Shown here: one piece after another, positions 1 to 5,641 of the stretch
How the letters are laid out: each line of letters begins with the position of its first letter
Position numbering within the stretch: the first letter of the stretch is position 1
Origin: Alphaproteobacteria bacterium
GTDB taxonomy: Bacteria; Pseudomonadota; Alphaproteobacteria; UBA9219
Direction of reading: 5' to 3'
Length of the DNA stretch: 7,264 nt
Assembly (NCBI GenBank): GCA_028693775.1
Contig: JAQUUS010000077.1
Location: 1-7,264, forward strand
Made by a program: the position numbers and the translations under genes
Notes under the pieces: generated by a model
What the model saw: only the letters and a program-made list of their open reading frames with translations
The model's database searches: none
Told to the model about the DNA's origin: nothing

Positions 1-402
1 AAAGCCCCCTTCGCGAACGGCATTGGCAGCGGCGGCGCGGGCGAACGGGAACAAAAGCCTCGGCGCTTCGACCAGAAGGAAAAGCTTGGTCTGCTCTTCG
101 GCCATTTCGGCGGGAAGCGAAAACAACCCGGCATAGGCCAGCTCGGCGATAAAGGCGACCTTGTCGTTGACCTTCGCCTCGAGCTTGATTTTGAGCACGG
201 ATTCGAACGTGCCGTTGCCGAGGCCGCGCGACATCACATTGACATCGAGGCCCATCTTCGGCTGCGTTTGCAACTCACTGAATATGTGGGGCGAATTTGG
301 GCTTTCGAACGAAAAATCTTTAATATACTGCGCGCCGACGCCAATGGAAAATTCGTTGGAGGGTGCGGCCGGTTGCGTGGATTCGTTGGACATTTGACTC
401 AT
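1..402 (-). CDS. secB: Protein-export chaperone SecB (5' part; C-terminus beyond the left edge)
   Basis: SecB is a cytosolic tetrameric chaperone that keeps precursor proteins unfolded and passes them to SecA for export through SecYEG. The 134 visible residues read as SecB: a short polar N-terminus, then AQYIKDFSFESPNSP, which matches the family's first strand, then the strand region around VLKIKLEAKVNDKVAFIAEL, the LAYAGLF segment, and FPFARAAAANAVREGGF, which matches the family's FAR...DGGF helix. SecB is usually about 150-170 residues, so roughly the last 20-35 residues lie outside the window. Two in-frame ATG codons (402 and 393) are possible starts. Neither has a convincing Shine-Dalgarno sequence, so the start is uncertain by three codons. 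The gene diverges from the Tim44-domain gene at 574, an arrangement known in alphaproteobacteria. Family identity is firm; no promoter could be picked for it. Confidence 0.95.
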   Translation of the reverse strand, partial: MSQMSNESTQPAAPSNEFSIGVGAQYIKDFSFESPNSPHIFSELQTQPKMGLDVNVMSRGLGNGTFESVLKIKLEAKVNDKVAFIAELAYAGLFSLPAEMAEEQTKLFLLVEAPRLLFPFARAAAANAVREGGF

Positions 403-538
403 CGGTTTGGAGTTGCAAGAATTCTGCGTCCGGCGGGCACTTTCGGCGATTGGGCTGACGAAGCAGCAACGCCGGGATTCGCCCGAAGAACGCTTCCTTT
501 CTGCCACGATTTTCTCTTCTCCGCAACGTGATCCGCGT

Positions 539-544
539 TATAAT
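539..544 (+). promoter_or_regulatory. -10 box of the Tim44-domain gene promoter
   Basis: A perfect TATAAT lies 29 bases before the ATG at 574. At 17-18 bp spacing upstream there is only a weak -35 (TCTTCT around 515-520, or CTTCTC). Transcription would start near 551 and give a leader of about 23 bases that includes the AGGAA ribosome-binding site. This is inferred from sequence only. Confidence 0.5.
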
Positions 545-573
545 TGGCTCCCCTGCCCATTTTAGGAAACCCA

Positions 574-1224
574 ATGCAAGTCGATCTTGTCACGCTGATA
601 TCCGCCGTTGTCGCTGCCCTGCTTCTGGGAAGACTGTGGGCCATTCTCGGCACGCGCGACGATAACGACCGGCAGAACAACGCCGCGCCCCCTCCGCCGC
701 TCCGCGCCCCGGAGCCCGCAGGCGAGCCCAGAACGGAAACGATTTCGCGTCTCCAGCCTCCCGGCCCGCCCCCGCATTCGCTGGCGGGCGGATTGGCTCT
801 GGTCAAAACCATTATTCCCGCGTTCGAGGAAAAGCCGTTTTTACGCGAAGCCCGCGATATTTTCACATCCGTTGTCGGAGCCTATGCCTCCGGGCGCCTT
901 GCGCTTGTTTCCGATCTTCTCTCGCCTGCCCTCATGGAGAGCTTTCAAAAGGCCGTCAATGCCCGCGCGGCAGCGGGGCAAACGGCGCGCACCCAGATCT
1001 CGCGCATCAGGGAAGCCGAAGCCGTGGCTGCCCGCATCGACGACAAAATCGCTTACGTTACCGTCAGATTTCTCAGCGAGCAGCAGAACATCCTGCGCGA
1101 TGCACAGGGAAAGATTATCGGCGGTACAGAGGGAGAATTCGAGGAAGTTACGGACACATGGACATTTGCCAAGGATTCGCAGAATCCCGAGACGAAATGG
1201 ATTGTCGTCGAAACGCGGAGCTAG
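574..1224 (+). CDS. Tim44-like domain protein (TimA-type putative adaptor), membrane anchored
   Basis: This is a 216-residue protein of the bacterial Tim44/TimA-like family, relatives of the mitochondrial import-motor subunit Tim44. Bacterial members are thought to be inner-membrane-tethered adaptors, but their exact role is not settled. Residues 3-20 (VDLVTLISAVVAALLLGR) are a single hydrophobic N-terminal anchor. A charged, proline-rich linker follows (about residues 25-70). The C-terminal Tim44 domain starts near FLREARDIFTSVVGAYASG, continues through LVSDLLSPALMESFQ, and ends with the beta strands containing IAYVTVRFLSEQQN and the closing WTFAKD...WIVVE. The ATG at 574 is chosen because AGGAA ends five bases upstream; an in-frame TTG at 544 lacks such a site and falls within the -10 box. 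The gene diverges from secB, which supports an envelope or export-related role. Related proteins have a similar length. Confidence 0.85.
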   Translation: MQVDLVTLISAVVAALLLGRLWAILGTRDDNDRQNNAAPPPPLRAPEPAGEPRTETISRLQPPGPPPHSLAGGLALVKTIIPAFEEKPFLREARDIFTSVVGAYASGRLALVSDLLSPALMESFQKAVNARAAAGQTARTQISRIREAEAVAARIDDKIAYVTVRFLSEQQNILRDAQGKIIGGTEGEFEEVTDTWTFAKDSQNPETKWIVVETRS

Positions 1225-1227
1225 CGC

Positions 1228-1262
1228 AAAAGGCTCTTCGTCACATATTGTTTTGAAGAGTC
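1228..1262 (-). terminator. Possible intrinsic terminator of the 64-codon gene
   Basis: GGCTCTTC (1232-1239) and GAAGAGTC (1255-1262) form an 8-bp stem with one wobble pair and a 15-base loop. Read on the minus strand, the stem is followed by TTTT. The stop codon of the minus-strand 64-codon gene (1241-1243) sits in the loop, so terminator and gene end overlap. On the plus strand there is no T tract, so it does not look like a terminator for the Tim44-domain gene. The stem is modest and the T tract short. Confidence 0.35.
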
Positions 1263-1435
1263 GCATCGACAGTCGGACCGCCCTTGCTGTTGCCGACGGT
1301 CATGTTTGCATTCTGATACAAACAGAACTCTTTGGTCGGGCCCAAATCCCCACAACCTGCGACGGGCTGACCAAATTTAATGACAGCATCTTTTGCGAGC
1401 CGTTCATTCAGATAGGTTGTCGTCGCGCATCCCAT
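1241..1435 (-). CDS. Small hypothetical protein with three cysteines, 64 residues
   Basis: I do not recognise this protein. The case for a real gene is a ribosome-binding site (TGAGGAT, five to six bases before the ATG at 1435), an AT-rich upstream region, and a possible hairpin terminator at its stop. The product has cysteines at residues 3, 28 and 38 (MGCATTTYL, VAGCGDLG, KEFCLYQN) and is rich in Gly, Thr and Asn. It has no transmembrane segment and no signal peptide that I trust. The N-terminal MGC could invite a lipoprotein reading, but there is no hydrophobic stretch before the cysteine, so that is unlikely. It points toward the convergent Tim44-domain gene. The three cysteines could bind a metal or form a disulphide, but this is speculation. 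Base composition is lower in GC than the flanking housekeeping genes. Confidence 0.5.
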   Translation of the reverse strand: MGCATTTYLNERLAKDAVIKFGQPVAGCGDLGPTKEFCLYQNANMTVGNSKGGPTVDATLQNNM

Positions 1436-1532
1436 GGTATCCTCACTTAAAAAATAATCTTCTTGTCTATGGTTCTATTTCTACCACGTTCTAGTTAAGG
1501 ATTATTTAATACTTTGCCGTCATTATCCGAAA

Positions 1533-1543
1533 TTTCCTGGAAA
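1533..1543. promoter_or_regulatory. Palindrome upstream of the 64-codon gene, possible operator
   Basis: TTTCCTGGAAA is an 11-base palindrome (5+1+5) flanked by further near-symmetric A/T (AAA before, ATTT after). It lies about 100 bases upstream of the start at 1435, and the stretch between is AT-rich. No matching -35/-10 pair stands out, so any role as an operator is inference. Confidence 0.25.
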
Positions 1544-1570
1544 ATTTGAGGAATGGAAGAAAAAGGCTTC

Positions 1571-1606
1571 AAAAACAAAAGCCCGGAACACGCATGTCCG
1601 GGCCTT
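1571..1606 (-). terminator. Intrinsic terminator of the 74-codon gene
   Basis: GCCCGGA (1581-1587) pairs perfectly with TCCGGGC (1597-1603) around a 9-base loop. On the minus strand the stem extends to about 10 bp through a G-U and two A-U pairs and is followed by TTTTGTTTTTG. It lies about 40 bases after the stop of the minus-strand 74-codon gene. This is the clearest intrinsic terminator in the window, and its asymmetry (wobble pair and T tract on the minus strand only) fixes its direction. Confidence 0.8.
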
Positions 1607-1647
1607 AAAAAATCTGATTTATGGTAACTCAAAAATTAAGAGCGACG

Positions 1648-1872
1648 TTACATCGCCGAAGCAGGATCGGGAGCCGTTACCGCAGGCTTTACGCGAACGG
1701 AAGCATCAACATCGTCATCGGCCATAAAATATTTCTTTTTCTGCTGAACGCTTGCAACGGGTTGAGCGGCTTTCAGCTGGCGTCCGTATTCAGCATCGAA
1801 AAAGAAAGGAAATACGCCCTCTTCCTTGAGTTCTTCCGGTGTCAATTTTCTCGGAGCCTGGATTTTCATCAT
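1648..1872 (-). CDS. Small charged hypothetical protein, 74 residues
   Basis: I cannot assign a family. It is a complete transcription unit: a sigma70-type promoter at 1929-1957, a leader of about 50 bases, a run of eight G directly before the start, and an intrinsic terminator after the stop. Two adjacent ATG codons (1872 and 1869) can serve as start. The product begins MMKIQAPRKLTPEELKEEG, where TPEEL is a helix-capping motif, then FPFFFDAEYGRQLKAAQP, a basic patch KKKYF near residues 45-49, an acidic patch ADDDVD, and a low-complexity Ala/Pro/Val tail. No membrane segment or signal peptide is seen. It looks like a soluble, partly disordered small protein. The dedicated promoter and terminator make it more credible than its length alone would. 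Confidence 0.65.
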   Translation of the reverse strand: MMKIQAPRKLTPEELKEEGVFPFFFDAEYGRQLKAAQPVASVQQKKKYFMADDDVDASVRVKPAVTAPDPASAM

Positions 1873-1928
1873 TACCCCCCCCTAATTACGCCTTCAAACA
1901 CTAAAAAAAACGTCTTTTACCTGCCACA

Positions 1929-1957
1929 ATTTTGCTCCATTCCCGGGAAGGAGTCAA
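1929..1957 (-). promoter_or_regulatory. Sigma70-type promoter of the 74-codon gene
   Basis: On the minus strand TTGACT (1952-1957; five of six consensus bases) is followed after exactly 17 bases by CAAAAT (1929-1934; four of six). Transcription would start near 1922, about 50 bases before the ATG at 1872. Confidence 0.55.
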
Positions 1958-1998
1958 CGAGAGTAAATACTTTCTGAATATGGTTAAGCACGAAAACC

Positions 1999-2034
1999 TG
2001 TAACGAAATTATCGTTTTTCGCCTTTACGTTACA
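1999..2034 (-). terminator. Inverted repeat after the DUF4175-like gene, possible terminator
   Basis: TGTAACG (1999-2005) and CGTTACA (2028-2034) are perfect 7-bp arms separated by 22 bases. They begin six bases after the stop of the minus-strand gene ending at 2040. On the minus strand the distal arm is followed by GGTTTTCG, a short T tract. The long loop and weak tract make this a possible rather than a clear terminator; an operator or an RNA stability structure is an alternative. Confidence 0.35.
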
Positions 2035-2039
2035 AAAAA

Positions 2040-2801
2040 TTACGACGCCCGTGCAAACGCGTCTTCGATGCGGGTCGCCGCGCGCCAGAGAAGATCGTTG
2101 ACGGAAATGGCGGCTTCGCGATCCTTCTGCAAAATCAGCCTCACCGCTCCGCCCCTGAGCGCCAGAAGCACAACGGGATCGCCGCGATAATTCGACGGCT
2201 GATGCGCGATGCTCGCCATGATGTTGGCCGCCTCTTCGCGCAAGACTCCGTCATCGGGATGTTGCATGAGTTTTTCGCGCTCCTGAATCAGGACGCGCGC
2301 GATGGGATGATAGAACTGGCGTTCTGGAAACGTAAGATCGACAGCTTCCGTCGTGCCGCTTTTTCCGGCATCGTTGGTCGCGACGATTTGAAGAGTCACC
2401 TTCTGTCCCCACCACGGCTGAAACGTCAGGTTTTGCGCATCCGTGCGCGCAATCTTCCTTTCGCCGCGAACGGGCAAAGGAATATTGACAGACGCGTTGT
2501 TGGCGCCCGGCAACGGATTGTGCGGCGTAATCCTGAGCGAAACTTCCTTGACGCACGAACAATCGGAAGCGGCGTAGGACACGAGCAAATTCCGGTTCGG
2601 CGCGAACGCGGGCGGATTAAGCATCGAGATCTGGGGAAGCTCCTCGGAGAAGAAAGGCATACACGGGAAAACGGACCACGAAGAAAATCCGTGTTGTTGG
2701 CCGTAGGACCAAGTCCCGGCGCCCGCCGCCGCAAAGAGAACGGCAACCGTTCCCAAGAGGACCGACCGATGTACTTTCAGAAACGAACGAAGCTGGGCCA
2801 T
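2040..2801 (-). CDS. Shortened DUF4175/TIGR02302-like membrane-anchored protein
   Basis: The predicted product has 253 residues. Residues 1-11 are basic (MAQLRSFLKVH) and residues 12-29 form one transmembrane helix (RSVLLGTVAVLFAAAGAG), giving an N-in anchor with the rest outside. Residues 55-158 look like an immunoglobulin-like beta domain, with CSC at 81-83. The helical part resembles DUF4175 as I remember it: PERQFYHPIARVLIQEREKL (159-178), GDPVVLLALRGGAVRLIL (207-224), and VNDLLWRAATRIEDAFA (234-250). DUF4175 proteins are usually about 800 residues, with more N-terminal membrane helices and a long C-terminal region; this one stops just after the IED motif. The reading frame is open upstream to a TTG at 3026, and a GTG at 3005 follows AAGGAG by nine bases, so a longer protein (321 residues) cannot be excluded. 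I prefer ATG 2801 because the anchor then sits at the N-terminus. Function unknown. Confidence 0.6.
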   Translation of the reverse strand: MAQLRSFLKVHRSVLLGTVAVLFAAAGAGTWSYGQQHGFSSWSVFPCMPFFSEELPQISMLNPPAFAPNRNLLVSYAASDCSCVKEVSLRITPHNPLPGANNASVNIPLPVRGERKIARTDAQNLTFQPWWGQKVTLQIVATNDAGKSGTTEAVDLTFPERQFYHPIARVLIQEREKLMQHPDDGVLREEAANIMASIAHQPSNYRGDPVVLLALRGGAVRLILQKDREAAISVNDLLWRAATRIEDAFARAS

Positions 2802-2854
2802 GCCTGAATTCCGAATCCCTCGCGATTGAGTTTTCCAAACCGATCCATAGCAAA

Positions 2855-2882
2855 AAAATAATATCCCGTCGATTTTCTTCAA
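2855..2882 (-). promoter_or_regulatory. Possible promoter of the DUF4175-like gene
   Basis: On the minus strand TTGAAG (2877-2882) and TATTTT (2855-2860) are 16 bases apart, each matching four of six consensus bases, in a locally AT-rich patch. Transcription would start near 2848, about 47 bases before the ATG at 2801. If real, it rules out the longer reading from 3005 or 3026 on this transcript. Confidence 0.3.
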
Positions 2883-3067
2883 CCCCCTGCGCATCTCGTA
2901 AGGCAAATCAAGCCGTTGCGACCCTGCCGTTATCGCCGGCGGCGAAAAAACGCGCCGTTTTCCGCAAAAAACCGCCTCAACCGGGGCCTCAAACGAAAGC
3001 CGCACTAGGGTTAACTCCTTCCCCAACCCGCTTCAAACCTCTTTTTATGATTATTTGCAGAAGGTTC
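2883..3067. other. Intergenic stretch with no supported gene
   Basis: The only open frame here is the upstream in-frame extension of the DUF4175-like gene. Its translation has no recognisable domain. AAGGAG at 3015-3020 (minus strand), nine bases before a GTG at 3005, is the one feature arguing that this extension might be translated. I see nothing else. Confidence 0.4.
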
Positions 3068-3096
3068 TTGCATTTGGACCGCTTTGTGGTTATCAA
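3068..3096 (+). promoter_or_regulatory. Promoter of the tRNA-Lys gene
   Basis: TTGCAT (3068-3073) is followed after 17 bases by TATCAA (3091-3096). Transcription would start near 3103, about 40 bases before the mature tRNA 5' end. The spacing is ideal and the -10 is moderately good. Confidence 0.5.
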
Positions 3097-3142
3097 AGCC
3101 GCCGCTGCTTCTCTTTGAAAAGCAGCGTTTCCCATAGAGAAT

Positions 3143-3218
3143 GGGCGATTAGCTCAGTTGGTAGAGCAGGTGACTCTTAATCACCGGGTCCAGAGTTCGA
3201 GTCTCTGATCGCCCACCA
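3143..3218 (+). tRNA. tRNA-Lys (anticodon CTT)
   Basis: This is a complete 76-base cloverleaf with encoded CCA. The acceptor stem pairs GGGCGAT (3143-3149) with ATCGCCC (3208-3214). The D arm is GCTC/GAGC with loop AGTTGGTA. The anticodon stem is GGTGA/TCACC with loop CTCTTAA, so the anticodon is CTT (3176-3178), reading the lysine codon AAG. The T arm is CAGAG/CTCTG with loop TTCGAGT. The discriminator is A at 3215 and the CCA end is 3216-3218. All stems are fully paired, so the gene looks functional. The following DNA shows no repeat of its 3' end that would mark an integrated element. Confidence 0.98.
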
Positions 3219-3219
3219 T

Positions 3220-3244
3220 CCTTCGCTCGCGCGACGAGAGAAGG
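3220..3244 (+). other. Hairpin directly after the tRNA
   Basis: CCTTC (3220-3224) pairs with GAAGG (3240-3244), then after one mismatch CTCG pairs with CGAG around loop CGCGA. It starts two bases after the tRNA CCA. There is no T tract, so it is either a Rho-independent terminator lacking its tail or, more likely, a structure in the precursor that helps 3' processing. Confidence 0.3.
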
Positions 3245-3327
3245 CGGCCCCATCCAGATCCAAAAACACAGGCAAGTTATTGCCGCCGCGCGTGCTACGG
3301 CTCGGCAAGCCATCCTTCTTGGGGGCT

Positions 3328-3345
3328 AAAAAGCAACAGGCTTTT
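3328..3345 (-). terminator. Weak terminator-like hairpin after the tautomerase-like gene
   Basis: On the minus strand AAAAGC pairs with GCTTTT around loop CTGTT, and the T run of the second arm extends by one T. It lies six bases after the stop of the gene ending at 3351. The stem is AT-rich and short, so support is weak. Confidence 0.25.
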
Positions 3346-3350
3346 GCGCT

Positions 3351-3767
3351 TTAGAGGGTGTAGGCAGGCTTTCCGCCGATAAAGCAATTCTTGGTCTTTG
3401 CCTTTACGATAGCAACTTCGGTATTCCTCCGGGGGACACCGAAGACCTCTACTGTGGCAATCGTGAGAGCGGTTGCGAGACCGCTAACCTGCTCATCGGA
3501 AAGATCCTTGTCGGTGCCTACCGTCACTCGCACCTGCTCCTTTATACTCTCGGATACAACATCTTTGCCGCGCTCGGCCGAAGAGTCGGTGTAATCCCCT
3601 ATCAATAGCGAAAGAGAGGATTGAACATAGTCCGGGACTCCATTCGCCCGGCACGCCCTGGAAGCAGCGGATAGAAAATCGACGCTTTGTCCATAAAACA
3701 AATTGGCGTTGAAATATGATTGGGGCAATCTGACGTCAATGGTTGTTCTGCTTATATTATCGGACAT
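3351..3767 (-). CDS. Tautomerase-superfamily-like protein lacking the N-terminal proline
   Basis: This 138-residue protein resembles the 4-oxalocrotonate tautomerase/MIF superfamily. Residues 78-134 fit one beta-alpha-beta unit: strand EQVRVTVG, helix LSDEQVSGLATALTIATVEVFG, then VPRRNTEVAIVKAKTKNCFIGGKPA, which matches the family's typical GVP...V.I.E.....GIGG pattern. Residues 7-60 look like a second, more diverged unit (RTTIDVRLP, a helix around SVDFLSAASRACRANGVP, then VQSSLSLLIGD), as expected for two-unit members such as MIF. Known enzymes use Pro1 after Met removal. Here the mature N-terminus would be Ser and the second unit starts with Glu-Gln, so the usual catalysis looks impossible. 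ATG 3767 is chosen because GGGGAT precedes it; a longer reading from ATG 3842 has no ribosome-binding site and starts at the predicted transcription start. The family call is from pattern reading and is moderate. Confidence 0.6.
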   Translation of the reverse strand: MSDNISRTTIDVRLPQSYFNANLFYGQSVDFLSAASRACRANGVPDYVQSSLSLLIGDYTDSSAERGKDVVSESIKEQVRVTVGTDKDLSDEQVSGLATALTIATVEVFGVPRRNTEVAIVKAKTKNCFIGGKPAYTL

Positions 3768-3798
3768 AAAATCCCCGGCGAAAAAATCTTGATGGAAA

Positions 3799-3827
3799 CG
3801 TTCGAACGATCCGATCATACTGATCGG
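3799..3827 (-). other. Palindrome and hairpin in the leader of the tautomerase-like gene
   Basis: CGTTCGAACG (3799-3808) is a perfect 10-base palindrome. Two bases further, CCGATC (3811-3816) and GATCGG (3822-3827) form a 6-bp hairpin with a 5-base loop. Both lie between the predicted transcription start (about 3840) and the ATG at 3767, so they could be an operator or an RNA structure. Role unknown. Confidence 0.4.
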
Positions 3828-3846
3828 GAAATAGTTGTACATCAGA

Positions 3847-3876
3847 ATAATGATCGCCGTTACAAAGGCATTTCAA
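3847..3876 (-). promoter_or_regulatory. Promoter of the tautomerase-like gene
   Basis: On the minus strand TTGAAA (3871-3876) is followed after 18 bases by CATTAT (3847-3852; four of six). Transcription would start near 3840 and give a leader of about 70 bases. It implies a transcript separate from the AAA+ gene upstream and favours the start at 3767. Confidence 0.45.
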
Positions 3877-4041
3877 CGGATTTTGCGATCTTATGGTTAA
3901 CCCCCTGTTCTCCCGAAACAGCATGCTTCCGGAACGCCGGGCTTTGGGCTTGGCGCGGACAGGGCTGACGTATAGACGCGCAGCTCTTCCGGCTCGGCAC
4001 GCCGACCTTTAAACTACAATCGCGCGGACTTTACGCCCGGA

Positions 4042-5565
4042 CTAGCCGTACATGGCCGATTCCAGTTTCTCCTGCTTGATCAGGGCGTCGGGACGTTCGG
4101 CATACTTGATGTCGCGCGCCGTGAGGATACGCATATTCTCGACATCCTTTGCCGAAAGATCCCGGTCAAGATCGCCGTTCCGGTCAAGACGCTGGCACAG
4201 TTCGCGGGCCGCAAGGTCGAGAATGTTCCGCACCGCCCGCGCATTGCCGAACGCCGTGCCGTCACGCTCCCGGGCTTCGTCGATGGCCTTGACCAAAGCT
4301 TCCTCGGCGCCCTCCCCGAAAGTCAGTTTGCGCCGCTTCGCCATGTAGTGCGCAATCTCCAGCAAATCGTCGTTCGAATAACCTGCAAAATCGAAAACAA
4401 TGTTGAAGCGCGACCGAAGGCCGGGGTTCATGCCAAGAAGCAACTGCATCTTGTCGTCGTATCCCGCCATGATAACGACGATCCGGCCCCTGTTGTCGTC
4501 CATGAACTTCACGATCTGGGCAATCGCCTTTCCGCCGAAGTCCTTTTCGGAATCGTCGTAAAGAGCATAGGCTTCGTCGACGAAAAGAACGCCGTCCAAA
4601 GCGGACTCGAGGATTTTCTTCGTCCGCTCTTCCGTCTGGCCGATGTAGGGTCCGACAAGGCATCCGCGATCGAGCTCGACAAAATTGTCCGTCTTGATCG
4701 CCCCCATCTCGTGAAGCATATGGGCGTAGATCCTCGCAAGAGTCGTCTTGCCCGTGCCCGGAGGCCCAAGCATCAGCGAATGATACCCGGCGCCTTCGCC
4801 GATATCGACACCCAGACGTTCGCAAAGCTTGGCCATCTTGATTTCAGGCGCGATGGAGATGATCTGCTCTTTCTGCTTCCGCATGCCCACCAGAGCGTTC
4901 AGCTGATCGGTCCAGACGGAGCTGGTATCGCCCGGCCTTGTCCCGGCAACCTTCGGCGTTTTGCGGATCAGGGCCTTGTGCTCCGGATTCGCAGGCGGAA
5001 CCTCCTCGATCCAGTTGCGGAATTTATAGCCGTACCATCCGGAATAATCGGTCAGTTCGCAGGCGAAGATCGTGTATTTCCGGTTGATGACTTCTCCCAA
5101 ATCGGTGGCGGAATCCAGATTCGACTTCACCAGCCAGCAACCCGGATTTGTCCGGGCATAGGCGAGAATATGCGGATTGCGATCCAGCTCTTCCTCAAAC
5201 GCCTCGCAGTCCACGGCGCGATAGCTTGTCCGCGCCGACAAAAGATAAACCGGCGAAGCTCTTTCCGAAATCGAAGGCTGGGATTGAGAATTGTCCGCCA
5301 TCCAGTCCCAGAATTCCTTTTTGGACATGGCGAAGCTGCTTGCGTCTCCGCTGTAGTTTTTGAGATCGCTGACGATAAAAGGATATTCGTCGGAAAACAG
5401 TTCGGAAAGCTTGGCTGCGGGCAACTCGGATTTTAAAATCCAGCATCCGCTCGTGGTCCTGACGTGTTTTTCTATTTGAGGATTTGCATCGAGAATTTTT
5501 TCGAATTTTTTATAATCGATAGATGCAGACTGATCAAAGTTCCCAACAGATAGCATATAGAGCAT
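4042..5565 (-). CDS. CbbX/SpoVK-type AAA+ ATPase with duplicated N-terminal domain
   Basis: The product has 507 residues. Residues 218-507 form one AAA+ module of the CbbX/CfxQ (SpoVK-like) family, hexameric motors that remodel partner proteins: Walker A GPPGTGKT (267-274), pore-loop segment LVGPYIGQT (303-311, Tyr307), Walker B VLFVDEAYALY (326-336), sensor 1 region VVIMAGY (363-369), arginine finger in NPGLRSRF (380-387), and sensor 2 FGNARAVRNILD (439-450). All catalytic residues are present. The N-terminus is a tandem duplication: residues 2-90 and 106-188 share Y.LS, a FE..LD.NP.I helix, RT..GCW..KS.L, and a YSG...W ending. These units resemble SinR/Cas2-like ferredoxin-fold proteins, by inference only. 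The module matches CbbX in size, but CbbX itself lacks such repeats and no RuBisCO genes are present. GGAGGG four bases before ATG 5565 fixes the start. The gene has its own promoter; no terminator was found. Confidence 0.9.
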   Translation of the reverse strand: MLYMLSVGNFDQSASIDYKKFEKILDANPQIEKHVRTTSGCWILKSELPAAKLSELFSDEYPFIVSDLKNYSGDASSFAMSKKEFWDWMADNSQSQPSISERASPVYLLSARTSYRAVDCEAFEEELDRNPHILAYARTNPGCWLVKSNLDSATDLGEVINRKYTIFACELTDYSGWYGYKFRNWIEEVPPANPEHKALIRKTPKVAGTRPGDTSSVWTDQLNALVGMRKQKEQIISIAPEIKMAKLCERLGVDIGEGAGYHSLMLGPPGTGKTTLARIYAHMLHEMGAIKTDNFVELDRGCLVGPYIGQTEERTKKILESALDGVLFVDEAYALYDDSEKDFGGKAIAQIVKFMDDNRGRIVVIMAGYDDKMQLLLGMNPGLRSRFNIVFDFAGYSNDDLLEIAHYMAKRRKLTFGEGAEEALVKAIDEARERDGTAFGNARAVRNILDLAARELCQRLDRNGDLDRDLSAKDVENMRILTARDIKYAERPDALIKQEKLESAMYG

Positions 5566-5612
5566 AGTCCCTCCAAAAGATAAGGATCTGTTCTGTGCGA
5601 CCTGTTGAGGCG

Positions 5613-5641
5613 ATTGTGCGGCGCACCATTTTATTTTTCAA
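5613..5641 (-). promoter_or_regulatory. Promoter of the AAA+ gene
   Basis: On the minus strand TTGAAA (5636-5641) is followed after 17 bases by CACAAT (5613-5618; four of six). Transcription would start near 5606, about 40 bases before the ATG at 5565. The -35 and spacer overlap the large palindrome at 5622-5674. Confidence 0.5.

Noticed and set aside
544..573. TTG start adding ten residues to the Tim44-domain protein
   Set aside because: No ribosome-binding site precedes it and it overlaps the -10 box; ATG 574 has AGGAA at good spacing.
2202..2807. Open frame of 201 codons on the plus strand
   Set aside because: It is antisense to the DUF4175-like gene and its translation is Arg-rich and featureless.
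3143..3350. tRNA-Lys as an attachment site of an integrated element
   Set aside because: No second copy of the tRNA 3' end and no integrase were seen in the window.
3843..4041. Hairpins after the AAA+ gene (CTGTT/AACAG and TCGGC/GCCGA) as terminators
   Set aside because: Neither is followed by a T tract on the minus strand, and the stems are short; they could be chance.
4348..5436. Long open frame (362 codons) on the plus strand
   Set aside because: It lies wholly antisense to the AAA+ gene, whose protein has every family motif. Its translation shows no domain and it has no ribosome-binding site I trust.
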